DNA of 64,000 bases from Actinophytocola sp963826035 (lineage in GTDB: Bacteria; Actinomycetota; Actinomycetes; Mycobacteriales; Pseudonocardiaceae), in NCBI GenBank assembly GCA_963826035.1, contig CAWGVZ010000001.1, positions 806,001-870,000 of the forward strand, in the 5' to 3' direction. Each line of letters opens with the position of its first letter. The stretch's first letter is position 1. Shown here piece after piece: positions 44,487 to 54,232 of this stretch. Under the pieces are notes generated by a model, which worked only from the letters and a program-made list of their open reading frames with translations, searched no databases and was not told the DNA's origin. The position numbers and the translations under genes are program-made.

Positions 44487-45146
44487 TCAGGCCAGGTCGT
44501 GGTCGCGCGCGAAGGCCGCCAGCTGGGTCCGGCTGCGCAGCGCGAGCTTGGACAGCATCCGTGAGATGTGCGACTTGACGGTCGACTCGGACAGCGTCAG
44601 CTCGCCGGCGATCTCGGTGTTCGAGCAGCCGAGCGCCACCAGCCGCAGGACCACCCGCTCCCGGTCGGTGAGCCGCGTCTTCTCCGGATGTTCGCGCTGG
44701 TCACCACGGAACTCGTCGATCAGCTCCCCGGCCGCGGACGGTGACAGCCAGCCGTCGCCCGCCACGACCGCGCGGACGGCGGCGCCCAGGGTCCACGCCT
44801 CCTGGTTCTTGATGAGGAAGCCGCGCACACCCGCCTTGGCGGCCCTGGTGACGTCGCCGCGGTGGTGCGAGTCGGCCAGGATGATGACTATCGGCGCCTG
44901 GTCGCCGAGCAGCGCCACGATGTCGGCGGCCAGCGTGATCCCGTCCGTATGGTCGAGTTCCCGATCGATCAGCAGGACTTCCGGGTGCAGCCGGGAAACC
45001 ACGTGAAGCAACTGTTCGTCGGCATCCCCGATATCGCCGACGATCGTGACGCCGTGGTCCTTCCGGAGGATTTCTCGGACGCCGTCGGAACTGATGCTGG
45101 AATCAAGCGCGAGCAGAAGTCGGGTCGCGCCAGTGTTGGATCTCAC
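44487..45146 (-). CDS. NarL/LuxR-type response regulator
   Basis: 219 residues. The receiver domain keeps the phosphorylatable Asp (VLLIDREL) and the switch Lys (FLIKNQ) but the N-terminal acidic pair is replaced by Asp-Ser-Ser (LALDSSIS), so phosphorylation may be weak or absent. The C-terminal HTH is normal (LTDRERVVLRLVALGCSNTE, LSESTVKSHISRMLSKL). No histidine kinase gene is beside it. Confidence 0.88.
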   Translation of the reverse strand: MRSNTGATRLLLALDSSISSDGVREILRKDHGVTIVGDIGDADEQLLHVVSRLHPEVLLIDRELDHTDGITLAADIVALLGDQAPIVIILADSHHRGDVTRAAKAGVRGFLIKNQEAWTLGAAVRAVVAGDGWLSPSAAGELIDEFRGDQREHPEKTRLTDRERVVLRLVALGCSNTEIAGELTLSESTVKSHISRMLSKLALRSRTQLAAFARDHDLA

Positions 45147-45458
45147 CCCGCAGTCGGCTCCGGTTCTCCCACCGAATCATTTCTCACGCCCACGTCTGAA
45201 ACCTCCCGTTTCGGGTTCAGCTCTCGCGCCCTTCGTCGGGCATCCGCGACGAGACGAAGCATCGTCGTCGCGAAGGAACGCCGAGAGTCCTCCGCGGGAG
45301 GGAAGACCCCGCGATGCGGCCACGACCCGGGTGTGTCCTGCGCGTACCACCCCGCACAGCTCCCGGTCCGGGAGCCGACGTTACCGATTCTGCAAGTTGC
45401 AGGGAAGCCCAGCGAGCCACGTTGGGCCGTTCGGGTGGCATCCCGCGCGTCGGCGAGA
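45147..45458. other. divergent intergenic region
   Basis: 312 bp between divergent genes. It holds a near-palindrome CTGCAAGTTGCAG at 45390-45402 and TCCCGGTCCGGGA at 45361-45373; no gene is seen. Confidence 0.5.
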
Positions 45459-45848
45459 ATGGCCGGTGTGACATGGACCCTCGCCGATGTACAGCATGCC
45501 GTGCGGATGAGTTGGGGAAAGGACACCTGCGACCCGGCCGACCGACCCGACTGGCGCCCCGACAACCCGGCCCGCGGCCAGTGCGGCGTGACGTCGCTGG
45601 TGCTCAACGACCTGTTCGGCGGCGACCTGGTGCTTGGAGAGGTCCGGGTGGCGGGGGAGCGGACGGGCGTCCACTACTGGAACCGGTTCGGGGCGGGCGT
45701 CGAGGTGGACCTGACCCGCGACCAGTTCGGCCCGGCCGAGTCCGTGGTGGGTGCCGAGGTGGTCCAGCGGCCGGCCGGTCCGCCGAAGCGTTGTCGTGCG
45801 GAGTACGAACTTCTGCGTGCGCGGGTGTTTGCGGGGCTAGGAGTGTGA
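45459..45848 (+). CDS. YunG-like protein
   Basis: 129 residues (ATG 45459, or GTG 45468). Conserved patterns of the YunG family: GQCGVTSLVLNDLFGG and HYWNRFGAGVEVDLTRDQFG. The Cys, His and Asp in these motifs could form a papain-like triad, but activity is not established for the family. Overlaps the 3' end of the convergent AraC gene by 12 bp. Confidence 0.75.
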   Translation: MAGVTWTLADVQHAVRMSWGKDTCDPADRPDWRPDNPARGQCGVTSLVLNDLFGGDLVLGEVRVAGERTGVHYWNRFGAGVEVDLTRDQFGPAESVVGAEVVQRPAGPPKRCRAEYELLRARVFAGLGV

Positions 45849-46781
45849 CGTGGCGAGTTGTGCTCGATGGTTGCTCGGGCTCATGCCCTTCACGCGTTTG
45901 AACGCGGCGCTGAAGTTGAACGCGTCCGCGTAGCCGACGCGCCTTGCCACGTCGGCGATGGTGGCCTCCTGTTCGACCAGCAGGTCCGCCGCGATGGTCA
46001 TGCGCCAGTGGGTCAGGTACGCCAGCGGGGGCTGCCCGACGAGCGTGGTGAACCGGCGCGCGAAGGCCGAGCGCGAGACGCCGACCCGGGCGGCGAGCTG
46101 CGCCACCGTCCACGGACGCGCGGGATCGTCGTGCATGAGGCGCAGCGTCTGGCCGACCAGTGGGTCGCTCATGGCCGTGTACCAGGCCGGCGCCGTGGTC
46201 TCCGCGCGGTCGAACCAGGCCCGCAGCGTGCAGACGAGCAGCCAGTCCAGCAGACGGTCGAGCACCACCTGGTGTCCCGGCCGGTCGACCGCCACCTCGG
46301 CCGCGATGTACTCGGACACGGCGGCGGTGTCGCCGTCCTCGGTCACGGTCAGCACCTGCGGCAGCGCCTCGAGCAGCCGCCCGCCGATGTCGCCGCGCAC
46401 CGGGTACGCGCCGACGATCAGCGTGGTCGACCCGTCGGGATCGGCTTCGGGATCGGCACAGTTCCAGCCGAGGCGGTGGACGGTGCCGCCGTTCTCGGGG
46501 AACGAGCAGTGTTCGCCGCAGTCGGCGGGCGGCGCCGTCGTGTCCGGCTGGTCCACGAAGGTGAACGGGTGCGGACCGCGGACGACCACCGTCTCGCCGA
46601 CCGTGATCCGTTGCGGCGCCTGGCCTTCCGGAATGATCCACCCCTCGCCCTTGAGAAGGGCCAGCAGTGTCAGCGGGGCGCCGTCCACGAACCGCAACGA
46701 CCACGGCGGCGACAGGACCGACTGCCCGAAGACGGAGCCGTTGGCGCGGACCCCGCGCAGCAGGTCGGCGAAAGCGTCCAT
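45837..46781 (-). CDS. AraC-family regulator, cupin type
   Basis: 314 residues from ATG 46781. N-terminal cupin_6-type domain (LRFVDGAPLTLLALLKGEGW, VVVRGPHPFTFVDQP), C-terminal HTHs (WTVAQLAARVGVSRSAFARR, TIADVARRVGYADAFNFSAA). Divergent from the two NmrA-like genes by 81 bp, a common arrangement in which the AraC protein controls the neighbouring NAD(P)H-dependent genes. Confidence 0.88.
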   Translation of the reverse strand: MDAFADLLRGVRANGSVFGQSVLSPPWSLRFVDGAPLTLLALLKGEGWIIPEGQAPQRITVGETVVVRGPHPFTFVDQPDTTAPPADCGEHCSFPENGGTVHRLGWNCADPEADPDGSTTLIVGAYPVRGDIGGRLLEALPQVLTVTEDGDTAAVSEYIAAEVAVDRPGHQVVLDRLLDWLLVCTLRAWFDRAETTAPAWYTAMSDPLVGQTLRLMHDDPARPWTVAQLAARVGVSRSAFARRFTTLVGQPPLAYLTHWRMTIAADLLVEQEATIADVARRVGYADAFNFSAAFKRVKGMSPSNHRAQLATSHS

Positions 46782-46862
46782 GACCCCGAGCGTAGACGAA
46801 TGGATATGCGTACGCCGCTCTGACCCATGGAGAGTCCACGCCAGCCGCGATTGGATAGACCC

Positions 46863-47681
46863 ATGAGTGATGACGTGTTCCTGGTACTGGGTGCGACGGG
46901 CAAGACCGGCCGGCGGGTGGCCGAGCGGCTGCGGGCCGCTGGCCGGACAGTGCGGGCGGCCTCTCGGTCGAGTGCCGTGCACTTCGACTGGGCGGACCCG
47001 GCCACATGGGACGAGGCGGTCGCCGGGGTGTCGGCCGTGTACCTGGTGGCGCCCACCGAGCCTGGCCCCGCGCCCAAGTTCGTGCAGACGGCCGTGGCGG
47101 CAGGTGTCCGCCGGTTCGTGGCGCTGTCCGGCCGCGCGGCCGACAGTTGGGGTGACTCGACGTTCGGTCTGGACATGCTCTCGGCCGAGGAGGCGGTACG
47201 CGGGTCGGGCGTCGACTGGTCGATCATGCGTGCCACGAACTTCAACCAGAACTTCGACGAGGACGTGTTCCACGCCCCGATCATGACTGGCGAGCTGGCG
47301 CTGCCCGGCGTCGGCGTGGTCGACGTGTTCATCGACGTGGAGGACGTGGCCGACGTGGCGGTGGCGCTGCTGACCGAGCCGGGGCACGCCGGCCAGACCT
47401 ACGAGCTGTCCGGCCCGCGCACCATGACGTTCCGCGAGGCGACCGAGCAGATCGCGCGCGCGTCGGGCCGGGTGATTCGGTACACCGACGTCACGCCGGA
47501 CGAGTACGTGATCGCGATGGTGGCGCGGGGTTTCGCACCGGAGGACGCCGGGTACCTGCTGGAGATGTTCGCCCTGATGCGCCGCGGTCTGTTCGCCGAG
47601 CCGACGGACGACGTCCGCCGGGTACTCGGTCGTGCACCCCGCACCTTCGAGTCCTATGTGGACAGGGTGTGGCGGCGATGA
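46863..47681 (+). CDS. NmrA-like NAD(P)-binding protein 1
   Basis: 272 residues, atypical SDR: VLGATGKTGRRVAERL is the Rossmann loop; ALSGRAADSWG and DVFIDVEDVADVAVALLTEP follow the NmrA/isoflavone-reductase-like pattern; the Tyr-x3-Lys is absent. First of two adjacent paralogues. Confidence 0.85.
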   Translation: MSDDVFLVLGATGKTGRRVAERLRAAGRTVRAASRSSAVHFDWADPATWDEAVAGVSAVYLVAPTEPGPAPKFVQTAVAAGVRRFVALSGRAADSWGDSTFGLDMLSAEEAVRGSGVDWSIMRATNFNQNFDEDVFHAPIMTGELALPGVGVVDVFIDVEDVADVAVALLTEPGHAGQTYELSGPRTMTFREATEQIARASGRVIRYTDVTPDEYVIAMVARGFAPEDAGYLLEMFALMRRGLFAEPTDDVRRVLGRAPRTFESYVDRVWRR

Positions 47682-48505
47682 CCATCCTCGTGCTCGGCGC
47701 GACGGGCAAGACCGGCAGCCGGGTGGTGGCCGGTTTGCGGCACCGCGGCGCCACGGTCCGCGCGGCGTCCCGCACGAGTCCCACTCGCTTCGACTGGGGC
47801 GACCGCGAGACGTGGGCGCCCGCGCTGGCCGGCGTGCGAGCGGTCTACCTGGTGGACTCACAGGCGCCCGACGCGGCGGAGACCCTGGGTGCGTTCAGCG
47901 CCGAGGCGGTCGCGGCCGGCGTCGCGCACCTGGTGCTGTTGTCCTCAAGGGACGCGGGGGTCTCCGGTGGGCTGACGTGGTTGGACGGCGAACGCGCGGT
48001 GCGGGAAGCCGGTACCGCCTGGACGATCCTGCGCCCCACATGGTTCATGCAGAACTTCAGTGAGGAGCGGTACCTGCGCGAGCCGGTCATGAGCGGCACG
48101 CTGACCGTGTCCACGGGCACCGGCCTGGAACCGTTCATCGACGCGGAGGACATCGCCGAGGTGGCGGCCACCGTGCTCACCGAACCCGGCCATGCCGGCC
48201 AGATCTACGACCTGTCGGGCCCGAGGCTGCTGACCTTCGGCGACGCACTGGCGGAGATCGCGACGGCCACCGGCCGCGAGCTGCGCCATGTCCCGGTGTC
48301 GAGCGCGGAGTACGCGACGTATGCGACCGAACGGGGTCTGTCGCCCGGGCTGATCGAAGCGCTGACTCTCCTGTTCGGCTGGATAGCGGAGGGCCGCAAC
48401 GCCCACCTGTCGGACGGCGTACAACGCGTCCTCGGCCGGGAGCCCCGCGACTTCACCACCTACGCGAAGACCACGGCCGCCACCGGCGCCTGGAATTATT
48501 CGTAA
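47678..48505 (+). CDS. NmrA-like NAD(P)-binding protein 2
   Basis: 275 residues, ATGA overlap with the first paralogue and about half identical in the Rossmann and DAEDIAEVAATVLTEPGHAG regions. VLGATGKTGSRVVAGLRHRG is the dinucleotide loop. The pair probably arose by tandem duplication and may form a heterodimer or act on related substrates. Confidence 0.85.
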   Translation: MTILVLGATGKTGSRVVAGLRHRGATVRAASRTSPTRFDWGDRETWAPALAGVRAVYLVDSQAPDAAETLGAFSAEAVAAGVAHLVLLSSRDAGVSGGLTWLDGERAVREAGTAWTILRPTWFMQNFSEERYLREPVMSGTLTVSTGTGLEPFIDAEDIAEVAATVLTEPGHAGQIYDLSGPRLLTFGDALAEIATATGRELRHVPVSSAEYATYATERGLSPGLIEALTLLFGWIAEGRNAHLSDGVQRVLGREPRDFTTYAKTTAATGAWNYS

Positions 48506-48517
48506 TCTGTCCAGTAT

Positions 48518-48563
48518 TTGTCAAGAATCTACTCCGTGGCACGATTGGGTGATTTCTTGACAA
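48518..48563. promoter_or_regulatory. inverted repeat and promoter of the defence operon
   Basis: Near-perfect arms TTGTCAAGAATC (48518-48529) and GATTTCTTGACAA (48551-48563). The right arm includes a consensus -35 TTGACA (48557-48562), with TAATCG 18 bp downstream. Confidence 0.5.
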
Positions 48564-48672
48564 ATTCGGCAAACGGTGCGTAATCGCTAATGTGACGGCC
48601 GGTTACACTTGCCTCGAGACGTCCGCTCTTGTCATGCTCCCCTGTTGCTCAGTCAAAACAGGGATGGTGGCG

Positions 48673-51600
48673 ATGGCTAATACTGTTGATGTCGAGGCCC
48701 GGGTAAAGACTCTCAAGCTGATGGACTATCTGGCCGCGGTAACCGATGCGGCGGAACGGCAACCAGTTCGGGATATTCTTTCCGGCGACAACGGCGCACC
48801 CGACACCGTGCGATGGCTGACGGAATTGCCAGACGGAATCAGGTTCGCCCCGAATCCCTACGATGACGTGATAATCCGGCTGAAACCGCCGCGACTGTCG
48901 TCCGAACCCCGACTGCCGGACGAGTTGCGTGGCTGGACGGACTCCGACGAGCCGAGGGCGCCGTCGGACAGCCCACCGCGGCTGTTGGAGATCGGCCCGC
49001 GCGCGACGGAACCGCTGGCACGGGTGTCGCCGCCGGCGAACGTCGTGGCCGCCTTCGAGCCGTGGCTGGCGAAATGGCGTGCGTGGGCGACCGAGCAGCG
49101 CCGGCAGTTGGCCGTCCAGGAGCTGTACGGCGAGCTCGAGAACGCCGCGAAGATCATGGAACAGCAGGACGACGCGTACGAGTTCGTTCTGGGGGTCGGA
49201 CTCGTGTGCTGGCAGAGCACATCGGGTGACATCGTTCGCCGGCACCTGGTCACCGAGGCCGCGACTCCCCGGCTCGACCGGGTGACGGCCGAGGTGACCG
49301 TGACGTTGGGCACCGGTCGTCGCCGCATGGAGGACAAGGAGGTGTTCGGGGGCGAGGACTTCTACCTGCCCGACAGGGGGCGCCTGGCGCGACAGGCGGT
49401 CATTGACAGCGACGCGCGGTTGCTGGCTCTAGAACTGCTGGATCTGGCGACGGAATGGCTCGCCGTCGGTGTGACGGTGGCGTGCGACGTCCGGGAGGCG
49501 CTGCCCGCCCGCTCCGAGTTGCCCTCGACGCCGACGATCGTGCCGGCCCCCGCTTTGCTCCTACGGCCACGGAGCCGGGTGCTGCTGGCGGAAGCGTACA
49601 AACACATCGCGGAAGCACTCCGGGAACCGGATGCCCCGGTGCCCGTCGCGTTGGCACAGCTGGTGGTTGACACCGAACGTGTCCAGCGTGACGCATGGCT
49701 GCACGCGCAGGGAGCGGCTGCCGGCGACGTGCTCGGCGACGACCCCTTGTTTCCGCTGCCGACCAACGACGAGCAGTGTCGGGTCATCGAACTGCTGCGC
49801 ACCGAGACCGGCGTCGTGGTCCAGGGGCCACCGGGTACTGGCAAGACCCACACGATCGCCAATCTCGTGTCGGCGCTGCTCGCCCGTGGCCAGCGCGTGC
49901 TCGTGACGAGCCAGAAGGACCAGGCCCTACGGGTGCTCCGCGAGAAGATCCCACCGGAACTGCGTCGCCTCTGCGTGTTGCTGGCCGGCGGATCCAAGGA
50001 CGCGGCGAAGGAACTCCAGCAGGGGTTGGATGCGCTGTCGGAGGCGCAGGCGTCGCCGGGCACCGCGTCCCTGCCTACCCGAATCACCCAGCTCGACGAC
50101 GAACGGTTGCAGCTACGATCCCGGGCGGTCGGTCTGAACACCAGGATCCGGGAACTCCGGGACGTGGAGAACACGACGCACCCGGCAGTGGTGCCCGGGT
50201 TCGGCGACACCGAGTACGCCGGCACCCTCACCGAGATCGTCCGTCAGGTGAAGGGCAACGCGGCGCGGTTCGACTGGATGCCGCCCGTCGACCCCGGACA
50301 GCCCGACCGGCCGCCGCTCGGCCAGAACGATCTCGTCACGCTGCTCCGGCTGCTGCGTACCCGGTCCCCGAACCGCGGCGCGCGATCGCGGCAACGAATT
50401 CCCGAACATGGGCAACTGCCGAGCGCGGGTGTGCTCGCCGAGGTCATCGCGACCGAGCGGCAGGCGCGCGACACCGCGCACGGGGACACCTCCGACTTCG
50501 TCCGGTATCTCGCGTCGCTCGGCGACCAGCGGTTGGCGAACCTGGCCAGGCTCAGGGACGACCTCGGAACGGCGTTGCGCCGCCTCGACATCCAGACCGC
50601 GAACTCGCCGGAGTGGATCCGGCGTGCGCTGGACGACCGGCTGGCGAATCGGAACAGCGGGCTGTGGGGGCATCTCATCGAGGTACGGGACGAGGCCGGC
50701 CGTCTCCAACGGCAACTCCAGGCGCAGGGCGTTCGCTACGTGGTCGACCTTCCCCCACTCGGCCAGATCGGCCTCGGGCGCGCCAACGGCCTGCTCATCG
50801 CCGGCCGGCAGCTGCTCAGCCACTTCGAGCACGGCGGCAAGCTCCGCAAGGTGATGAAGACACCTGCCCAGAAGGAGGCCGGTGAGCTGCTCGAGACGGT
50901 GCGGGTCGATGGACTGCCACCGGTCGGACAGGCGCAGTTGGCTGCCGCGCTCGAACGACTTGAGGCGGAGATCGCCGCGGCACTGCTCATCAACAAGTGG
51001 GCGGACGCGCGGGTCCCGGTATCGAACGACCGGCTCACCCAGACGCTGTCCGAACTCGACGACAATGGACGAAAGCTGGTCGAAATCGACCGCGTGGCTG
51101 CCGGCCGGGCGCAGGTGGCCGAGGTGCTGACGGCGGGCAGATTGTCCGTCGACCTGTCCACAGTGGAGAAGCTCAGTACCGTGCTTGACCACGTGGCCGG
51201 TGCACAGCGATACCTGGAGCTTCAACGGGCGCGGACCCAGGTGAGTCAGGTCGGCAAGGCCGTCGCAGCCTGGGCAGGGCAGCCGGACTCCTGCCCGGAG
51301 TTGGCGATGCTCGTGACCGCGATCACCGAGCGGGACGTCGAGGCGTACGGCCATGGCCTGCAGGCTGTCGAGACGGCACGCACCGAACAGGAGGACGAAC
51401 TGCGACTCGGCTCGCTGATGCGCACGCTCGCGACCGTGCATCCGCAGTTCGCGGATCTCCTGGCGACCTCGGCCGCCGCCGGTGAATGGGAGGCCCGGAT
51501 CCGCGACCTGCCGGGCGCGTGGGCCTGGTCGAAGGCGCAACAGTTCATTCAGCGGTGGCGGAACGCGGACGAGGAACGCCGGCTGGTCTCGGAGTTCGAC

Positions 51601-53193
51601 CAGGTGGAGGACCAGGCCCGGCGGGTGACCGAGAAGCTCGTGGCGGCCAAGGCATTGCATGCCTGCATGGCGCGGATGAGCGACACACACGCCAGAGCAC
51701 TGCGCAGCTATAGGGAACACATGAGTCACGTCGGCGCAGGCGGTGGCCGCAAGGCGGGCGAGTTCCGCAAGGCGGCGCGGGCGGCCATGGAGAAGGCGAA
51801 GGACGCGGTCCCCGCCTGGGTGGTGCCGCTACCGAACCTCCTCGACAACATTTCCGCGCACCGGGACTCGTTCGACGTGGTCATCGTCGACGAGGCCAGC
51901 CAGGTCGGGCTGGAGAATCTCTTCCTGCTGTGGATGGCGCCGCGCGTGATCGTGGTCGGTGACGACAAGCAGTGCACTCCCGGTGTGGGCCGGATGGGCC
52001 AGCTGGACGAGCTGTTCAAACAGCTCGACGAGCACCTGGTGGAGTTCGATCAGGAGGTCCGCATGAACTTCACGTCCAAGTCCAACCTGTACGGGTTGTT
52101 GTCGTCCCGCTCGGGCAAGGACGCGGTCGTGCGCCTCCGCGAGCACTTCCGGTGCGTGCCGGAGATCATCAACTGGTCGTCCGGCCAGTTCTACGGCGAA
52201 GACGGCATGCCGGGCCTCGTGCCTCTCCGCGAACGGAAGGGAACCGATCTGGAGCCGTTGAAGGTCGTGTTCGTGGAGAATGCCGAGACGGAGGGGCGTA
52301 ACCAGCAGAAGCGGAACCCCATAGAGGCCAAGCGCATCGTCGCCCAGTTGGTGGAGTGCCTCGCCGATCCACGCTATGCGAAGAAGACATTCGGAGTGAT
52401 CGTGCTCCAGAACGGGGCGCAGGGAAAGCTGCTGGACCTGGAGATCATGGCGGCCACAACCCCGCAACAGCGCGAGGACCACAAGATCCGAGTGGGTACG
52501 GCGCCCAACTTCCAGGGCGACGAACGCGACGTGATCTTCCTGTCGATGGTGGTCGCCGAACCGCCGCATCTCCAGGCCGCGTCCAGCTGGCAGCAGTCGT
52601 ACAACGTCGCGGCAAGCCGGGCGAAGGACCAGATGTGGTTGTTCTCCTCCGTGGTGCCTGCCGCGCTGAAGGCCGGCGACCTGCGGCGCTCGCTCATGGA
52701 CTACATGATGGCGCCGCCGTCAGTGTTCGGGCCGTCGCCCGCGCTGGAGTCGGTGAGCGAGGACCGGGCCTGTGAGCCGTTCGACTCGCTGTTCGAGCAG
52801 AAAGTCTTCCGCGAAATCAGGAAACGTGGGTACTACGCCGTGCCGCAATACCGGGTCGGGTCGCGCTCGCTGGACATCGTGGTCGTGGGGGAGGGCGGCC
52901 GGCTGGCCGTCGAGTGCGACGGCCACTACTGGCACACCAGCCCCAGCCAACAGATCTCGGACGCTCGCCGGGACCGTGAACTACGGCGGATGGGCTGGGA
53001 CGTCGTGCGGATCAGGGAGAGTGAGTACGAGTTCGATCCGGGGCGCGAACTGGGTCCACTTTGGGCTCGGCTCGCCGAACGGGCTATCAGCCCAGAAGTC
53101 CAGGGCGGAACAGCGAACGGTCGTACCGAGTGGATCCCCGTGCGGCTGCCGACGGATGCGGGCGACCCGCAGGAGCAGGAGGCGTACTTGTGA
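48673..53193 (+). CDS. SF1 helicase with C-terminal Vsr/DUF559-like nuclease domain
   Basis: 1506 residues from ATG 48673 (ATG 48664 also possible). Residues 1-350 are a charged N-terminal region. SF1 (AAA_11/AAA_12) motifs: Walker A GPPGTGKTHT (about 385), motif II VIVDEASQVG (about 1070), REHFRC (about 1155), NFQGDERDVIFLSMV (about 1280) and NVAASRAKDQ (about 1311). About 680 residues of mainly helical sequence lie between motifs I and II. Residues about 1365-1470 form a restriction-endonuclease-fold domain: LFEQKVFREIRKRG, GSRSLDIVVVG and LAVECDGHYWH (D...ExD). Proteins of this design occur in phage-defence islands. The stop overlaps the next GTG by four bases, so the two are coupled. Confidence 0.85.
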   Translation: MANTVDVEARVKTLKLMDYLAAVTDAAERQPVRDILSGDNGAPDTVRWLTELPDGIRFAPNPYDDVIIRLKPPRLSSEPRLPDELRGWTDSDEPRAPSDSPPRLLEIGPRATEPLARVSPPANVVAAFEPWLAKWRAWATEQRRQLAVQELYGELENAAKIMEQQDDAYEFVLGVGLVCWQSTSGDIVRRHLVTEAATPRLDRVTAEVTVTLGTGRRRMEDKEVFGGEDFYLPDRGRLARQAVIDSDARLLALELLDLATEWLAVGVTVACDVREALPARSELPSTPTIVPAPALLLRPRSRVLLAEAYKHIAEALREPDAPVPVALAQLVVDTERVQRDAWLHAQGAAAGDVLGDDPLFPLPTNDEQCRVIELLRTETGVVVQGPPGTGKTHTIANLVSALLARGQRVLVTSQKDQALRVLREKIPPELRRLCVLLAGGSKDAAKELQQGLDALSEAQASPGTASLPTRITQLDDERLQLRSRAVGLNTRIRELRDVENTTHPAVVPGFGDTEYAGTLTEIVRQVKGNAARFDWMPPVDPGQPDRPPLGQNDLVTLLRLLRTRSPNRGARSRQRIPEHGQLPSAGVLAEVIATERQARDTAHGDTSDFVRYLASLGDQRLANLARLRDDLGTALRRLDIQTANSPEWIRRALDDRLANRNSGLWGHLIEVRDEAGRLQRQLQAQGVRYVVDLPPLGQIGLGRANGLLIAGRQLLSHFEHGGKLRKVMKTPAQKEAGELLETVRVDGLPPVGQAQLAAALERLEAEIAAALLINKWADARVPVSNDRLTQTLSELDDNGRKLVEIDRVAAGRAQVAEVLTAGRLSVDLSTVEKLSTVLDHVAGAQRYLELQRARTQVSQVGKAVAAWAGQPDSCPELAMLVTAITERDVEAYGHGLQAVETARTEQEDELRLGSLMRTLATVHPQFADLLATSAAAGEWEARIRDLPGAWAWSKAQQFIQRWRNADEERRLVSEFDQVEDQARRVTEKLVAAKALHACMARMSDTHARALRSYREHMSHVGAGGGRKAGEFRKAARAAMEKAKDAVPAWVVPLPNLLDNISAHRDSFDVVIVDEASQVGLENLFLLWMAPRVIVVGDDKQCTPGVGRMGQLDELFKQLDEHLVEFDQEVRMNFTSKSNLYGLLSSRSGKDAVVRLREHFRCVPEIINWSSGQFYGEDGMPGLVPLRERKGTDLEPLKVVFVENAETEGRNQQKRNPIEAKRIVAQLVECLADPRYAKKTFGVIVLQNGAQGKLLDLEIMAATTPQQREDHKIRVGTAPNFQGDERDVIFLSMVVAEPPHLQAASSWQQSYNVAASRAKDQMWLFSSVVPAALKAGDLRRSLMDYMMAPPSVFGPSPALESVSEDRACEPFDSLFEQKVFREIRKRGYYAVPQYRVGSRSLDIVVVGEGGRLAVECDGHYWHTSPSQQISDARRDRELRRMGWDVVRIRESEYEFDPGRELGPLWARLAERAISPEVQGGTANGRTEWIPVRLPTDAGDPQEQEAYL

Positions 53194-54002
53194 CTGACGA
53201 CGAGATCCAGGTGACGCTGGACGACAACGTGCTCGACCGGCTCACCGGGCTGATCTGCGGGGACGACACCCTCCACTACCGGGCTGGTTACCAGTTGACG
53301 AAGTTCTTCGAGGCGGCCGGCTGGCGTCGTGTCGGTGAGGTCGACGGTGGACGCTACGCCTGGGTCCTGCGCACCTTGCGGTCCCGGCGGCACGACTCCG
53401 ACGCGCTGCGATCCGTCCTGTTGCGACTCGCCGATCCCCGGGAGTACCTGGATGACGAGAACGCGCGTGTCGGCGTCGTGCGAGAGCTGAACGACCTGTT
53501 GGCATTGGAGGGATACCAGGTGGTGTACCGCGGCACCCGCCCGTGGTTGATCGCCCACACCGCCACACTCACGCGACCCGAGATGCACGAACCAGTCCGG
53601 CTGGTGGCCGACCTGGCGGATATCGTGAAGGACGAGAAGTTCGGTGCCCAGCTGACCCGGCGCCTCGAGGAGGCACACACCTGCTGGAAGTCCGGCGCCT
53701 GCACGGCCGCCGTGATCATGCTGGGCAGTGTGCTGGAGGGAGTGCTGTACGACGTCGCGATCAGCAGGCACACCGACGGTCCCCGACCGACCGACCATCT
53801 GCTGCGGCTGATCGATCTGGCCGAGAACAGGCGATGGATCGCGAAGGACGTGACGGACTACGCGCACGTCCTTCGCGATCACCGCAATCTGGTGCACCCG
53901 AAGAAACAGTGGGTGGACGAGTACCAGCCCGAGGACGACACGGTGCGCATCGCGTGGAACGTGGTGGTCGCGGCCCTCAACGATCTGGCCGACGTGCGCT
54001 AG
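53190..54002 (+). CDS. AbiJ-like HEPN protein
   Basis: 270 residues; GTG 53190 overlaps the helicase stop (GTGA) and AGGAGG precedes it. Residues 1-130 resemble the N-terminal domain of AbiJ-type abortive-infection proteins (LTKFFEAAGWRRVGEVDGGR, LRLADPREYLDD, LNDLLALEGYQVVYRGTRPW). Residues about 150-270 look like a HEPN domain, with HVLRDHRNLVHP giving an Rx6H motif typical of HEPN RNases. The stop TAG is part of the terminal repeat of the following MITE, so the natural C-terminus may have been longer. Likely the toxic effector or partner of the helicase-nuclease. Confidence 0.75.
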   Translation: MTDDEIQVTLDDNVLDRLTGLICGDDTLHYRAGYQLTKFFEAAGWRRVGEVDGGRYAWVLRTLRSRRHDSDALRSVLLRLADPREYLDDENARVGVVRELNDLLALEGYQVVYRGTRPWLIAHTATLTRPEMHEPVRLVADLADIVKDEKFGAQLTRRLEEAHTCWKSGACTAAVIMLGSVLEGVLYDVAISRHTDGPRPTDHLLRLIDLAENRRWIAKDVTDYAHVLRDHRNLVHPKKQWVDEYQPEDDTVRIAWNVVVAALNDLADVR

Positions 54003-54232
54003 TGTCCCGTGATGCTCATTGGTTTACGCGTCGGGTGGGCGAGAGCGCCTGAAGGTGGCCTTCGGGTACTGGGAGGACCTGAAGGTGGCCATCGGATACC
54101 CACGCGTAACAGTGGCCACCTTCAGACGAGCGCCGCGCGCCGTAACCGGGCCGTCGTCGACCCCTGACGGCCCGGCAGCACACCCGGCCCTGACCGCGCG
54201 CACGTAAACAAAGCAGGATCACGCGACGCTAG
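53999..54232. mobile_element. MITE-like element A
   Basis: 234 bp. Left end CTAGTGTCCCGTGATGC, right end GGATCACGCGACGCTAG, inverted copies with few mismatches, both with CTAG outermost. It encodes nothing and contains CTGAAGGTGGCC twice direct and GGCCACCTTCAG once inverted. Its left CTAG supplies the stop of the HEPN gene; its right CTAG is shared with element B. Confidence 0.65.
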
